This document shows, in pieces, positions 45,567 to 55,641 of a DNA stretch of 64,000 nt (position 1 is the first letter of the stretch; every line of letters starts with the position of its first letter). Below the pieces are notes generated by a model. That model saw nothing but the letters and a program-made list of their open reading frames with translations, was not told the DNA's origin and did no database searches. The stretch lies in the NCBI GenBank assembly GCA_010093685.1, contig MU006218.1, positions 2,048,933 through 2,112,932 on the forward strand, read 5' to 3'. The translations under genes were made by a program, and so were the position numbers. The DNA is from Ophiobolus disseminans (lineage: Eukaryota > Ascomycota > Dothideomycetes > Pleosporales > Phaeosphaeriaceae).

Positions 45567-45843
45567 GGACGAGTTTGCTGTAGGTAAAATCGAGGGCTGG
45601 CGTGCCGAGTATCACGTAGAACCAAATCGGAGTCTGACCTCAAATCGCTTACAGATCCACGCGATCTGACGGAATTCCGTCACCGAGGGGCAGCGCCGGC
45701 TTCGCCCCACACCAGTTTTGAGCCCCGCCACAGCCTCAAAGCAGAGCCGCCAAACGGCAGTTCCACATCTTGAACAACAACGCGTCAGGCGTTGCATTGT
45801 CAGAAAATGTATCTGTGTATTTTCGACATCTTCCAGACTCAAA
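45567..45843. promoter_or_regulatory. Divergent promoter with a 16-bp palindrome (CGG-N4-CCG)
   Basis: These 277 bases separate the Fe-ADH and thiolase start codons and must hold both promoters. At 45667-45682 lies the perfect palindrome TGACGGAATTCCGTCA. It contains CGGAATTCCG, the inverted CGG half-sites that Zn2Cys6 regulators bind. This suggests joint control of the two genes. The nearby cluster regulator has C2H2 fingers instead, so the binding factor is unknown. Confidence 0.55.
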
Positions 45844-47114
45844 ATGGCAAGCTTCAACAGGGTCGCGCGGAATGTTCTGCAAAAGAGCCCAAACGATGTT
45901 GTCTTGCTCTCGGCCGTGCGATCACCCATTAATCGCAGTTTTAAGGGTGGTTATAAGGATGCACATCCTGAAGATATCCTGATGCCTGTAAGTCAAACGG
46001 CATTTTGTTTTGGTATGAACTGATAGGTCGGTAGATCATGAAGGCTGCAATCCAGCGTGCGCAGATTCAGCCCGGCGACGTCAACGATGCTATGATAGGG
46101 AATGTACTTGCTGAGCTGGGTTTTGCAAAGACAGGACGAATGGCGCTCAATCACGCCGGTTTCCCAAACTCAACGACCTTCCACACTGTAAATCGTCAGT
46201 GCTCGAGCAGTCTGCAAGCTATCACCCACGTTTCGCATTCCATCATGGCTGGCCAGATTGACGTAGGGCTTGCCGGAGGTGTGGAAAGCATGTCAAGAAA
46301 CTATGGCTCTCGTGGAGTGCCGACGGATGTATCACCTGCTCTCCTGGGATCCACTGTAAAGGATGCGAGGGACTGCCTTATGCCAATGGGTATCACATCG
46401 GAGAATGTCGCAGAAAGATACAAGGTGGATCGTAGAAGTCAAGATGAGTACGCTGTCCGAAGCCACAGCCGTGCTAGCCGAGCACAGAAAGAAGGTCGAT
46501 TTGACTGGGAGATTGCTCCCTTGACTGTTCCGCGCATGGACGAGGCGACAGGACAGCCGTGTGGATTCGAAGTGACCAAAGACGATGGGATCAGGCATGG
46601 CTTGACTTTTGATAAGATCTCAACCCTTAAGCCTGTCTTTGGGGAAAACGGAAAGAGCACGGCCGGCAACTCAAGTCAGATCTCTGACGGTGCATCGTCC
46701 ACTATCTTGGCTCGGCGATCATGGGCAGAGGAGCGTGGTCTCAAGCCTCTTGGTCGTTTCGTTGGCACACAGGTCAAGGGCTGCGCGCCAGACGAGATGG
46801 GCATCTCCCCAATATACGCCATTCCTGCGCTGCTGAAGTGGACTGGGGTCGAGCTCAAAGACGTGGATGTTATTGAGCTGAACGAGGCATTTGCAAGCCA
46901 AACTATTGCGTGCATACGTGAGCTTGGTTTAGATGAGGAGAAAGTTAACCCTAATGGAGGCGCAATTGCTCTGGGTCATCCTACTGGCGCAACTGGGGCC
47001 CGGCAAACAGCGACTCTATTCGGGGAGCTGCGACGGCAGGACAGGGAGATAGGTATTGTGAGCATGTGCGCGAGTACTGGGCAGGGTGTAGCTTCGCTTT
47101 TCATCCGCGAGTAG
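45844..47114 (+). CDS. Acetyl-CoA C-acyltransferase (thiolase)
   Basis: Degradative-type thiolase of about 405 residues, cleaving 3-oxoacyl-CoA to acetyl-CoA and a shortened acyl-CoA. With the neighbouring CoA-transferase it would split 3-oxoadipyl-CoA to succinyl-CoA and acetyl-CoA. Exon 1 (from 45844) encodes 'DVVLLSAVRSPINRSFKGG'. After an intron at the DILMP codons, 'IGNVLAELG' and the acyl-accepting Cys in 'VNRQCSSSLQAIT' follow. 'LAGGVESMSRN' comes next, then 'LNEAFASQTIACIREL', 'NGGAIALGHPTGATGARQ' and the second catalytic Cys in 'SMCASTGQGVAS'. All active-site residues are present. The C-terminus (FIRE) has no PTS1. The N-terminal RVARNVLQK is basic, so mitochondrial targeting is possible. 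Confidence 0.92.
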
Positions 47115-47420
47115 GCAAAAATATCATCTTCGCCGGATGTTGACCTGGTCCTGCAGTGAAACGTCATTAGTGAAAAAATGGAAGAACACGAAAGTGACGC
47201 GTGAATCCAGTGACGTAGACGCTAAAACACTAGCGCGCAGGGGCCTCCAGTGCGACGTTTCTCGGCACTGCTCCCCACACGATGCAGCTCACCGCACAAA
47301 GTCCCACCACTTCCGCCATGTCGGAGCCGGCAATGTGTTGCTTCACGGGGCGACTCCCGCATCTTGCTTTATGCTCACCACTTTCCTCTTTGAGTCTGCA
47401 TCTCAATTGAGCTTTTCGTC

Positions 47421-48845
47421 ATGTTCCTGCTTCGCCGCGTCCCGCTTCGTGCCATTCCACGATTCCCAGCCCCCAGCCAGCGTCGTGCTCTAGGTAGCGT
47501 GAGTGCTATCGACTCTGCCGTTTTTCGCACTCTCTTTGGAACCGAGGAGATTCGCAAAGTGTTCGATGACAAGGCTTATGTCAACCGCTGTGTCGATGCG
47601 GAGACAGCTCTAGCAAGGGCACAGTCGAAATGCAATGTCATACCTTCTCACATTGGTGACCTAGTCACTTCGAGAGCCAATGATCTGGAGCTAGACTATG
47701 AACGACTGCGAAGAGAGACTGAAATTGTCGGTTACCCAATATTCCCCTTAATACAACAGCTCTCTGCATCGTGCGGAGATGAAGCTGGACGCTATGTACA
47801 TTGGGGCGCGACGACCCAGGACATTATGGATCTAGCAAGCATCCTCCAGATGAAAGAAGGTCTCGAAATCGTTGAGCGTACGCTCCGATCGGTCATCAAA
47901 AACCTCGAAAACCTTTCGCGAAAACATCGCGATACGCCGATGGCTGGCCGCACTCATCTGCAACACGCTCTCCCCATCACATTCGGCCACAAATGCGCAA
48001 TTTGGCTGTCTGGATTCCAACGACATCTCGAGCGACTTGAAGAGCTCAAGCCGCGTGCTTTGATGGTTCAATTTGGAGGGGCTGCTGGTTCTTTGGCATC
48101 CTTGGGCTCGGGCGACGATGGCATCCGTGTCAGGAAGGAAATGGCCAAAGATTTGGGATTAACCGATCCCCCGATTACATGGCATGTGGCAAGAGATGGT
48201 GTGGCAGAAATTACCAACTACCTCGCGTTAGTAGGAGGAAGCTTGGGCAAGATTGCTCTCGACATCATTATCATGTCGTCCAACGAACTCTCCGAGGTAT
48301 CGGAGCCGTTTGTGCCGCATCGCGGTGCATCGTCCACAATGCCTCAGAAGAGGAATCCTATCTCCAGCGAAGTGATCCTGGCGGCATCGAAAATTCTGCG
48401 ATCCAACGCTGGGCTGGTGCTTGACGGCATGGTGTCCGACTTCGAGCGCGCCTCAGGCCCATGGCATCTTGAGTGGGTTGCTGTGCCTGAAAGCTTTGTT
48501 ATTGCCGTGGGTGCGCTCAATCAGGCCGACTTTGCACTGGCAGGGCTCGTTGTCAATCCGAAGCAGATGCTCCGGAACCTGTACTCGACCCGCGGCCTCA
48601 TTGTGGCGGAAGCAGTCATGATGGGTCTTGCTCCGCATCTTGGTCGAGGGAAGGCACATGACGCCGTCTATGAAGCATGCAAGGAGAGTATCGAGAATGA
48701 CACCAGCTTGCTGGAAGCTCTACGAACGCGAAAAGAGATTACTGAAAAGATCTCGGATGAGCAGCTTAGCTCCTTGTGCGACGCAAAGAACTATCTTGGG
48801 TCGTGCGGTCTGATGGTGGACGAAGTGTTGGCTGCATCGAGATAG
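47421..48845 (+). CDS. Bacterial-type 3-carboxy-cis,cis-muconate cycloisomerase-like enzyme
   Basis: Member of the fumarase/aspartase/argininosuccinate-lyase superfamily, 474 residues in a single exon. The first 28 residues are basic and hydroxyl-rich without acids (MFLLRRVPLRAIPRFPAPS), a likely mitochondrial presequence. The body has 'RYVHWGATTQDIMDLA', 'MAGRTHLQHALPITFG', 'FGGAAGSLASLGSGDDG', the signature loop 'GASSTMPQKRNPISSEV' (catalytic Ser), and 'GPWHLEWVAVPES'. The C-terminal 'AKNYLGSCGLMVDEVL' resembles the PcaB branch. Known ascomycete carboxymuconate-lactonising enzymes are unrelated beta-propellers, so this is the bacterial enzyme type. Intronlessness fits horizontal origin. Exact substrate is open; adenylosuccinate lyase is less likely because of the WH-WxxxP block. 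Confidence 0.82.
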   Translation: MFLLRRVPLRAIPRFPAPSQRRALGSVSAIDSAVFRTLFGTEEIRKVFDDKAYVNRCVDAETALARAQSKCNVIPSHIGDLVTSRANDLELDYERLRRETEIVGYPIFPLIQQLSASCGDEAGRYVHWGATTQDIMDLASILQMKEGLEIVERTLRSVIKNLENLSRKHRDTPMAGRTHLQHALPITFGHKCAIWLSGFQRHLERLEELKPRALMVQFGGAAGSLASLGSGDDGIRVRKEMAKDLGLTDPPITWHVARDGVAEITNYLALVGGSLGKIALDIIIMSSNELSEVSEPFVPHRGASSTMPQKRNPISSEVILAASKILRSNAGLVLDGMVSDFERASGPWHLEWVAVPESFVIAVGALNQADFALAGLVVNPKQMLRNLYSTRGLIVAEAVMMGLAPHLGRGKAHDAVYEACKESIENDTSLLEALRTRKEITEKISDEQLSSLCDAKNYLGSCGLMVDEVLAASR

Positions 48846-49321
48846 TAAATCGCCTAGCGAGCGCAAACCATAGGCACATCTTCACACACTTTCAAGCCCA
48901 AAATTTGCATCACCTACTGCAATCACTGACTTTGAGTAAGCATGGAATCTAGACTGAGTATTTTGCGACATCAATAAAGTACCCTGCGGACAAGCTGATG
49001 CGCATCATCTACGATAATGGGGGCCATGCAGAGTAACCTACATCCTCATCTGCCATGTCCCACTAACCCGGTCGAACGCCTTGTCCACATCGTGTGGGCC
49101 TCTCACAAGTGGCCGTGGCACAGTAGCTTGGATTCGCAACCCCGCTATTATCAAACCAAGGACCAGGCCCCGCCACCACATCATGCGTAGCCCACACCAT
49201 TCGGCTGCGGCAGATGGTAATTTCCTTGCGCTATTATGGATGCTTCAATATAAGGCTGGACTCGAACTCACTTGGTACCATTCCCAAAACTTCGCGCCCT
49301 AAGTACCATCCGACTTACATC

Positions 49322-51097
49322 ATGCAAGAATTCAAAGAGCGCGAGCTTGTTACGGACCCACAAAAGGTCTTCCACTTCACAGATCTCCAGAGACTAAAGC
49401 CGACCCGTGCAAATGATCCATATGAGTACCAGCACGGTTGGGGCAATCGGCACCAATCCGAAGTTATTCCAGGCACATTACCAGTAGCGCAGAATAACCC
49501 TCACGAGGTACGATTTGGGCTCTACACCGAAGGCATCACTTATTCGGCGTTTGCGGCCCCACGTGTACACAACTTCAGTACCTACATGTACCGCTGCCGG
49601 CCTGCTGCTGCTCATAGTACGATGCTCCTCGACCGCTGATTGACATTAACTAACTGGATTTAGGTGGCTACATCCCTATCGAAACGAAATCGAACATCCA
49701 GAACTGCTTTCTTTCCATCAATCCTAAAGTCGCTGCCCTCCCCGAGCAAGCAGAATGGAGTCCATTCCCACTGCCGAAAGAAGACGAGAAGATCGACTTC
49801 GTCGACGGACTTCATACGCTCGCAGGCAGTGGGGACCCTAACATTAGAGAAGGCCTTGCGCTTTATGTCTATATGATCAACTCGAGCATGGAGCGCCGCG
49901 CATTCTGTAACACCGATGGCGATTTCTTGATCTGCCCGCAGCTCGGCACTTTAGACATTGTGACGGAAATGGGAAAGATCTTCCTACAACCTGGCGAGAT
50001 CTGCGTTGTGCAGCGAGGCGTCAGATTCTGTTTGAACCTAGGCCCCGATGTCAAAGAGGCGCGAGGCTACATCACAGAAGTGTGGGGATCCATGTGGGAG
50101 CTTCCAGACCTTGGCCCACTTGGTGGACATGGTCTTGCGAATCCTCGTGACTTCCTGTACCCAGTGGCGGCTATCGACGAGAACTTGCATGTGGATTGGA
50201 AAATCGTAAATAAGACCAACGGCACGTTGAACGCCATCCAGCAGGATCATAGCCCATTCGATCTCGTTGCATGGCACGGCAATGTCGTCCCATACAAGTA
50301 CGATCTCACAAAGTTTTCCTCACAGAACAGCACATCGATCGATCATACGGACCCTTCCATCTTCACAGTTCTCACCGCCAAATCGCGAGATCCTTTGACA
50401 CCTCTTGCGGATTTCCTTTGGTTCGGGCCTCGCTGGGACGTAGCCACGAACACTTTCCGACTTCCGTACTTCCACCGCAACTCCGCATCCGAGTTTCTTG
50501 CGTGTATCTATGGGAAAGGCCTTGGACGAAGCGACGACTTTCAGCCTGGTGGTGGCAGCTTTGAAGGCGGGCATACACCGCACGGAGGGTTCCATGAAGG
50601 ATACCAGCATGGTATGCGAATACACGAAAGCCAACCTGAAAAGATCCTTACAGGTAATGTATTCCGAACTCAGAGCACGTTACGCAGCTAACGAAGTCAG
50701 ACCAACTGACAATCATGGTCGAATCGAGCCGACTATTCTTATTCACCGAGTATGCTCGCAAGGGCTGCGGTGTCATTGACGAACACGGCACTGATTACAA
50801 GGTCTGGGAAGCTCTTCCAGTAAGTGAGACAAAATCACAACCCCTTGTTCTTACTGACATATATAGGACCGATTCTCCGCAAATAAACGTGCTCAAGAAC
50901 TACTCGTTCGAGTCAAGGAAGACAAACTCGCCGAAAAGCGACGGCTTGCACCTTACTACTTTGGAGGATTCTCGCACGGTGCAAACACAAACGATTTCGA
51001 TGGTGTGCATTCCGCCGAGCTTGAGCAATACTTGGGTCGCGACTCCAAGTTCAATGGCACAAACGGTACGAACGGCACGAACGGAGTCACATCATGA
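49322..51097 (+). CDS. Homogentisate 1,2-dioxygenase superfamily enzyme
   Basis: Fe(II) ring-opening dioxygenase of the HGD superfamily (cupin fold). Four exons (49322-49616, 49664-50653, 50701-50819, 50867-51097) give 544 residues, about 100 more than typical HGD. Landmarks: 'QHGWGNRHQSEVIPGTLP', 'GYITEVWGSMWELPDLGPLG' and 'FDLVAWHGNVVPYKYDL'. Iron ligands lie in 'FHRNSASEF' (His and Glu) and 'HTPHGGF' (His). The C-terminal segment differs from classic HGD: 'TIMVESSRLFLFTEYARKG', then an added tail ending in an Asn-Gly-Thr repeat. No maleylacetoacetate isomerase or fumarylacetoacetase is in the window, whereas 3-oxoadipate-pathway enzymes are. A different para-dihydroxy substrate (such as a methoxyhydroquinone) is therefore plausible. 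Cytosolic location is inferred. Confidence 0.87.
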
Positions 51098-51364
51098 GCG
51101 GTTCGGCGCGCTGATCACGGCTGTTGTCGACGATGCATTTCTTTCCTCCTCAGCTTCACACTGTAGTCCCAAGGCTCTATATCCATCAATTTTATCGCCA
51201 CTTCTTCAAAGTCCCGGTACCTGTCCAAAAACGTCTGTGCATTCATGTTCCTGAACATTTTAGCGACCCCACAAACAGTATGTGGGGTCAAAAGTTGTCT
51301 TTCGAAAGCAACGATTGCTCTTTAACAGGTCCACGCTCAAAAATGGCATTTCATAAACAGCAAC

Positions 51365-52933
51365 ATGAATATTTCCGGGGCTTTATCGCGGCTTCTACCG
51401 CGAACGAGTTCTCAATGCGCTTGCGCTCGACTACCGGGCATGCCGCGCCGGTCATGGATGAGGGGAATCGCAACAAACGAGAGGTGGAAGAAGGAGGTTA
51501 ATGAAAAGCTGCCACTGGCCGGTATCAGAGTGTTGGATATGACTAGGGTACTTGCAGGGGTAGGTCATTGCTATATTGGGATGGTGATCGAAAACTCACA
51601 ATCTACAGCCATACTGTACGCAAATACTGGGAGACTTTGGGTATGTTTCACGTTTGAACTCCATTGCATATACTAACAAATGTTATAGTGCGGAAATTAT
51701 CAAGATCGAACATCCCACGAGAGGTGACGACACAAGATCATGGGGTCCACCCGACCTAGCCTACACTGACGGCGTTGAGCGCTCATTCCCCGGCGAAAGC
51801 GCATACTACCTTTCGGTATGACGAGATATGACTGATACCACAATCCCTCTTACCTAACCCCATTCCAGGTGAATCGCAACAAGAAGTCGCTCGGACTATC
51901 TTTCAACAACCCAACCGGCATCTCCATCCTCCACAAACTAGTGCAGAAATGCGACGTTCTTGTCGAAAACTACCTCCCCGGTTCTCTTGCAAAGTACCAA
52001 CTGGACTACGCAACTATTGCAAAGATTAATCCCTCTCTGATATACGCTTCGGTCACTGGTTATGGTCAGACCGGACCATTCAGTGACCGAGCAGGATACG
52101 ATGTCATGGTTGAAGCCGAGATGGGGTTGATGCATATCACAGGGGAAAGAGAACGGCCTCCAGTCAAAGTCGGAGTGGCAGTCACGGACATATCGACTGG
52201 CATGTACACAGCCATTGGCATTCTGGCCGCACTTTATTCGCGGAGGGACACTGGCTTGGGTCAGTGGATCGACGCAAGCTTGAGTGATTGTCAAGTAGCA
52301 GGCCTCGCAAACATTGCAAGTAGCGTACTGGTCACAGGAAAGAAGGACAGTGGGCGGTGGGGAACAGCTCATGGTATGTCAACATCCCGAAATGACGACA
52401 ATTGTCGCAAGTGCTTACACATCTCAGCAACCGTAGTACCCTACCGCGCTTACAAAACAAAAGACACCAACATCGCCGTCGGCGGCTGCAATGATAAACT
52501 CTACGGCATCCTATGCAACAAACTCAGCAAGCCGGAATGGAAAACCGACCCTCGCTTCATCACAAACGCCCTCCGCGTGAAGCACCGCGACGTCCTCGAC
52601 GCGATGGTAGAAGCAGAACTGCAACTACGCACCACGCAAGAATGGCTCGTCATTTTCGAAGGCAGCGGCATGCCGTACGCTGCTGTCAATGACATCCAAG
52701 GCACGGTGAATCATCCTCATGTGCTGGCGCGCAATATGATCGAGGAGGTGGACCACAAGGCGTGTGGGAAGGTGAAGCTGGTCAACCATCCAGTCAAGTA
52801 CTCGAGGATACAACCGGGGATAAGGAGTGCGCCGCCGCTGCTGGGAGAGCATACGGATGAGGTGTTGAGGGAGTTGTTGGGTTTTGGGGAGGAGGAGATT
52901 GGGGGGTTAAGGGAGGGGAAGACGGTTGCTTGA
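51365..52933 (+). CDS. Class III CoA-transferase (CaiB/BaiF; SUGCT-like), mitochondrial
   Basis: Moves CoA between acids through an Asp acyl-enzyme; the closest known type is succinyl-CoA:glutarate CoA-transferase. The ATG at 51365 opens a presequence rich in Arg and Ser (LSRLLPRTSSQ, SWMRGIATNE). The enzyme begins 'LPLAGIRVLDMTRVLAG'. Two introns close together give 'PYCTQILGDFGAEIIKIEHP'. 'SVNRNKKSLGLSFNNPTGI', 'VLVENYLPGSLAKY', 'YASVTGYGQTGPFSDRAGYD', 'VGVAVTDISTGMYTA' and 'DASLSDCQVAGLANIA' follow; the catalytic Asp is in VTDIST. A fifth exon restores 'HATVVPYRAY'. Family features are complete. Substrate is unknown; a C5-C6 dicarboxylate would suit the cluster and the adjacent carrier. 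Confidence 0.9.
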
Positions 52934-53015
52934 TGAATTTGTGTCGTGATTCTGCTGCTTGCGGCTTGAGTGCTAGAACACAATTCGCATCGCACTTCAA
53001 CCTCAGAACCATCTT

Positions 53016-53057
53016 CTCACTACCACCTGCTCACTACCACCTGCTCACTACCACCTA
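53016..53057 (+). repeat. 14-bp tandem repeat, three copies
   Basis: CTCACTACCACCTG occurs three times in a row, the last ending A, in the 500-bp spacer between the CoA-transferase and the mitochondrial carrier. It lies in a C/A-rich, probably untranslated stretch. No function is evident. Confidence 0.85.
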
Positions 53058-53441
53058 CACTCTTCCACGCCATCTCTCATTACACCCTCTCCATCAATCC
53101 ATCACATCCCATCCCACTAAGCCCTTTCCACCACCCCTGCATCCCCCCGTCCACATTCAGCAGTCCCACATCCACATCCAGTAGCGCGCCAGGGCCCTCC
53201 GCCGATCGCAGCCGGCCCCACACGCGCTAGCCCTGCACCCCACAAACCGCCCTGCATGCGCCGATTGACCCGCAGATGACGGCCAAGCATGTGGCTGCAA
53301 TATGGGAGAGCACGCGGTGTCTTTCGCGTAGACATGGAATTGCGGGAGCTAGTGGGGAGGAGGCTAAATGCGAAAGTGGATGTGGAATGTGAGTTTTGTG
53401 ATGGTGTGAAGGGCTTGTGAGAGCTTTTGAGAATTGGAAAG

Positions 53442-54526
53442 ATGGCGACGAAAAATAGTAGTGGTGATGCAACGAAGACGGGGGTGCCGTTTAGGTATCA
53501 GTTTGCGGCTGGTGCGGTCGCGGGGATATCGGAGGTGAGTGTGCAGCTCGATTCGGAATTGCATGAAGTAGGCTGACCGTGGACGAGATTCTCGTGATGT
53601 GAGGATGTGCAGATGTATTAAATACAAGCAGTTGCTGAGAATGTAGAAAGGTATCCCCTCGATGTCGTAAAGACGCGAATACAACTCCAACACGGCAAAG
53701 TAGTGAACAATGAAGGATACATAGGCGTCCTAGACTGTTTTCGCAAGATCATTCGCCATGAAGGGTTTACAAGATTGTATCGAGGCATCACTGCGCCGAT
53801 ATTGATGGAAGTGCCAAAGCGGTCAGCCGCCCCCTCCTGTTCTTCTTGGAACTTGACTGACATCCACCAAGAGCCATTAAATTCTCCGCAAACGACTCCT
53901 TCGCCCCATTCTACCTCCGCCTCTTCTCCGCCCCGCAGCAAACACAACCCCTCGCTATCCTAACAGGCGCCAGCGCTGGCGCGACCGAGTCCCTCGTCGT
54001 CGTCCCCTTCGAACTGCTCAAGATCCGTCTCCAGGACAAGACATCTGCATCACGCTACAACGGCCTGCTAGACTGTCTCGTCAAAGTCGTACGTCGAGAA
54101 GGTCCGTTGGCACTTTACAACGGCTTCGAAGCCACGCTCTGGCGCCACATTGTGTGGAACGCGGGATATTTTGGATGTATCTTCCAAGTGCGAAGTCAAT
54201 TACCTGACCCAGCACGAAGCGTGAATCCGGTCAGGCAGAAGACGCTGAACGATCTCGCAGCGGGGTTTGTGGGCGGAGTAGTGGGCACGACGTTTAATAC
54301 GCCATTGGATGTGGTGAAGAGTCGCATACAGAGCGTTGCGAAGACGAAGGGTGTGAAGGGGAAGTACGAGTGGGCGTGGCCGAGTTTGGGGGTTGTGGCG
54401 AGGGAGGAGGGGTTTAGAGCGTTGTATAAAGGGTATGTGGCGAAGATATTGAGGTTTGGGCCTGGTGGGGGAGTGTTGCTTGTGGTGTATTCTGCGGTGC
54501 TGGATTTCTTGGGGAGCGTGACATAG
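53442..54526 (+). CDS. Mitochondrial 2-oxodicarboxylate carrier
   Basis: Inner-membrane carrier of the SLC25 family, about 290 residues, exchanging 2-oxoadipate or 2-oxoglutarate-like dicarboxylates. Exon 1 (53442-53534) encodes 'YQFAAGAVAGISE'. The second exon continues 'YPLDVVKTRIQLQ', the first Px[D/E]xx[K/R] signature. After a further intron, 'RAIKFSANDSFAPF' follows, the block typical of the ODC subgroup. Repeat 2 has 'VPFELLKIRLQDKTSAS'. Repeat 3 has 'TPLDVVKSRIQS' and ends 'RFGPGGGVLLVVYSAVLDF'. 'WRHIVWNAGYFGCIF' is also typical of ODC. The first acceptor (TGCTGAG at about 53639) is weak but gives the right residue count. In this cluster it could import 3-oxoadipate or a related acid. 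Confidence 0.88.
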
Positions 54527-54570
54527 TGGAAGTCAATTCAATGTGATCATGATACACTGGCGTGTTCAAT

Positions 54571-54592
54571 GAGGCGTCTTACAAAACGCCTC
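54571..54592. repeat. Small hairpin after the carrier gene
   Basis: GAGGCGT and ACGCCTC are perfect 7-bp arms around an 8-base loop, 45 bases past the carrier stop codon. It may fold in the 3' UTR. Fungal genes do not use bacterial-style terminators, so I assign no function. Confidence 0.4.
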
Positions 54593-55641
54593 AAATGTTT
54601 GCGCTAAATGAGTTGCTGATATTATGCTAGATGTGTTCGCAAACTTCTCCAAATCAATCAGCGCTAAAATGACCTTCTAGAGAGTGCGGGATACCTGACC
54701 CTGATTACTCGGGTCCTGCTGGTGTTTTCCTTGGTCGTTGGTCGTGGACTTTATCTTGCATCCACTCCGGAACCAAGATTGCCTCAGTGTTTCACTGCTT
54801 GCATCATACCCGGTAGGAATTAGAGTAGTGCTAATAAGACCAAGCTATAACATTTGCATATCCTGTCATCGGTGCTGACAGTGGGCTAGATGCTGAATGT
54901 AAATTTGATAAGCACTGTTCCGATAGCCGTGGCTATAGTGAGAGCCTTCGTATCGGCCATCTCCAAGTAAGTGGACTTGATTGAGATGGAACACAGAACA
55001 GGTTCTTGGTAATCTGCTCCTGAGGCGAATGAGACACATGGTAACTCATGTGAGGTAATCCGTTCAGGGCAAGCTGGTAAGGCCCCACTAGTGCAAGCCT
55101 CACGGTCCCACATGCATCGTATCCCGGGGTTTGCGTAGGATGCATCCTTCGAGAAGCCTTTGATCTCATCGCTGGGACTCGGTGGTCATCGGGTCTGTTT
55201 TCTAAAGAGGCGTTCGAGAAGTCTGGACAACTAAGGCAGCGTATAGGGTGGGTGACATCGGCCACTAATCTGCTTGTGATGCCTAAACTCGCCGAGCTGC
55301 CTCAAGCAGCCACGATAGGCGACGCAAATATGGGCTTTACGCTGAATGGAACAGATATGCAAACGCCGCAATCTGTAAGGGCAAGACTGCAGGTTTATAT
55401 GCTGTGTGTAGATTGAAGGTTGAGTGGACGAGATGAGCGATCCTGGGCTATAATGGTCCAGCCGAGTCATGGGCGCGCGCCTTCCCCCGCATCCGATCGC
55501 TTGGCTGCGAACATGACTGCAGACACGCCGGACTCGACCCTCCGGCCACCCATTCACTTGTCCAGACTCTGCGACGACGCGACACCAATGCCAGCCGACT
55601 GAGGCGGCGAAGAAGGAAATTGCTCGCGATAAAGCTCCGCC
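54593..55641. other. Promoter region of the regulator gene
   Basis: About 1.05 kb between carrier and transcription factor. No gene or notable repeat; open frames are short and on both strands. Confidence 0.4.

Noticed and set aside
49322..51097. Simple call as the tyrosine-pathway homogentisate dioxygenase
   Set aside because: Length, divergent C-terminus and neighbours argue against assuming the canonical substrate, although it cannot be excluded.
53016..53057. CRISPR-like array
   Set aside because: The units abut without spacers; this is a simple tandem repeat, and CRISPR arrays are not expected in fungi.
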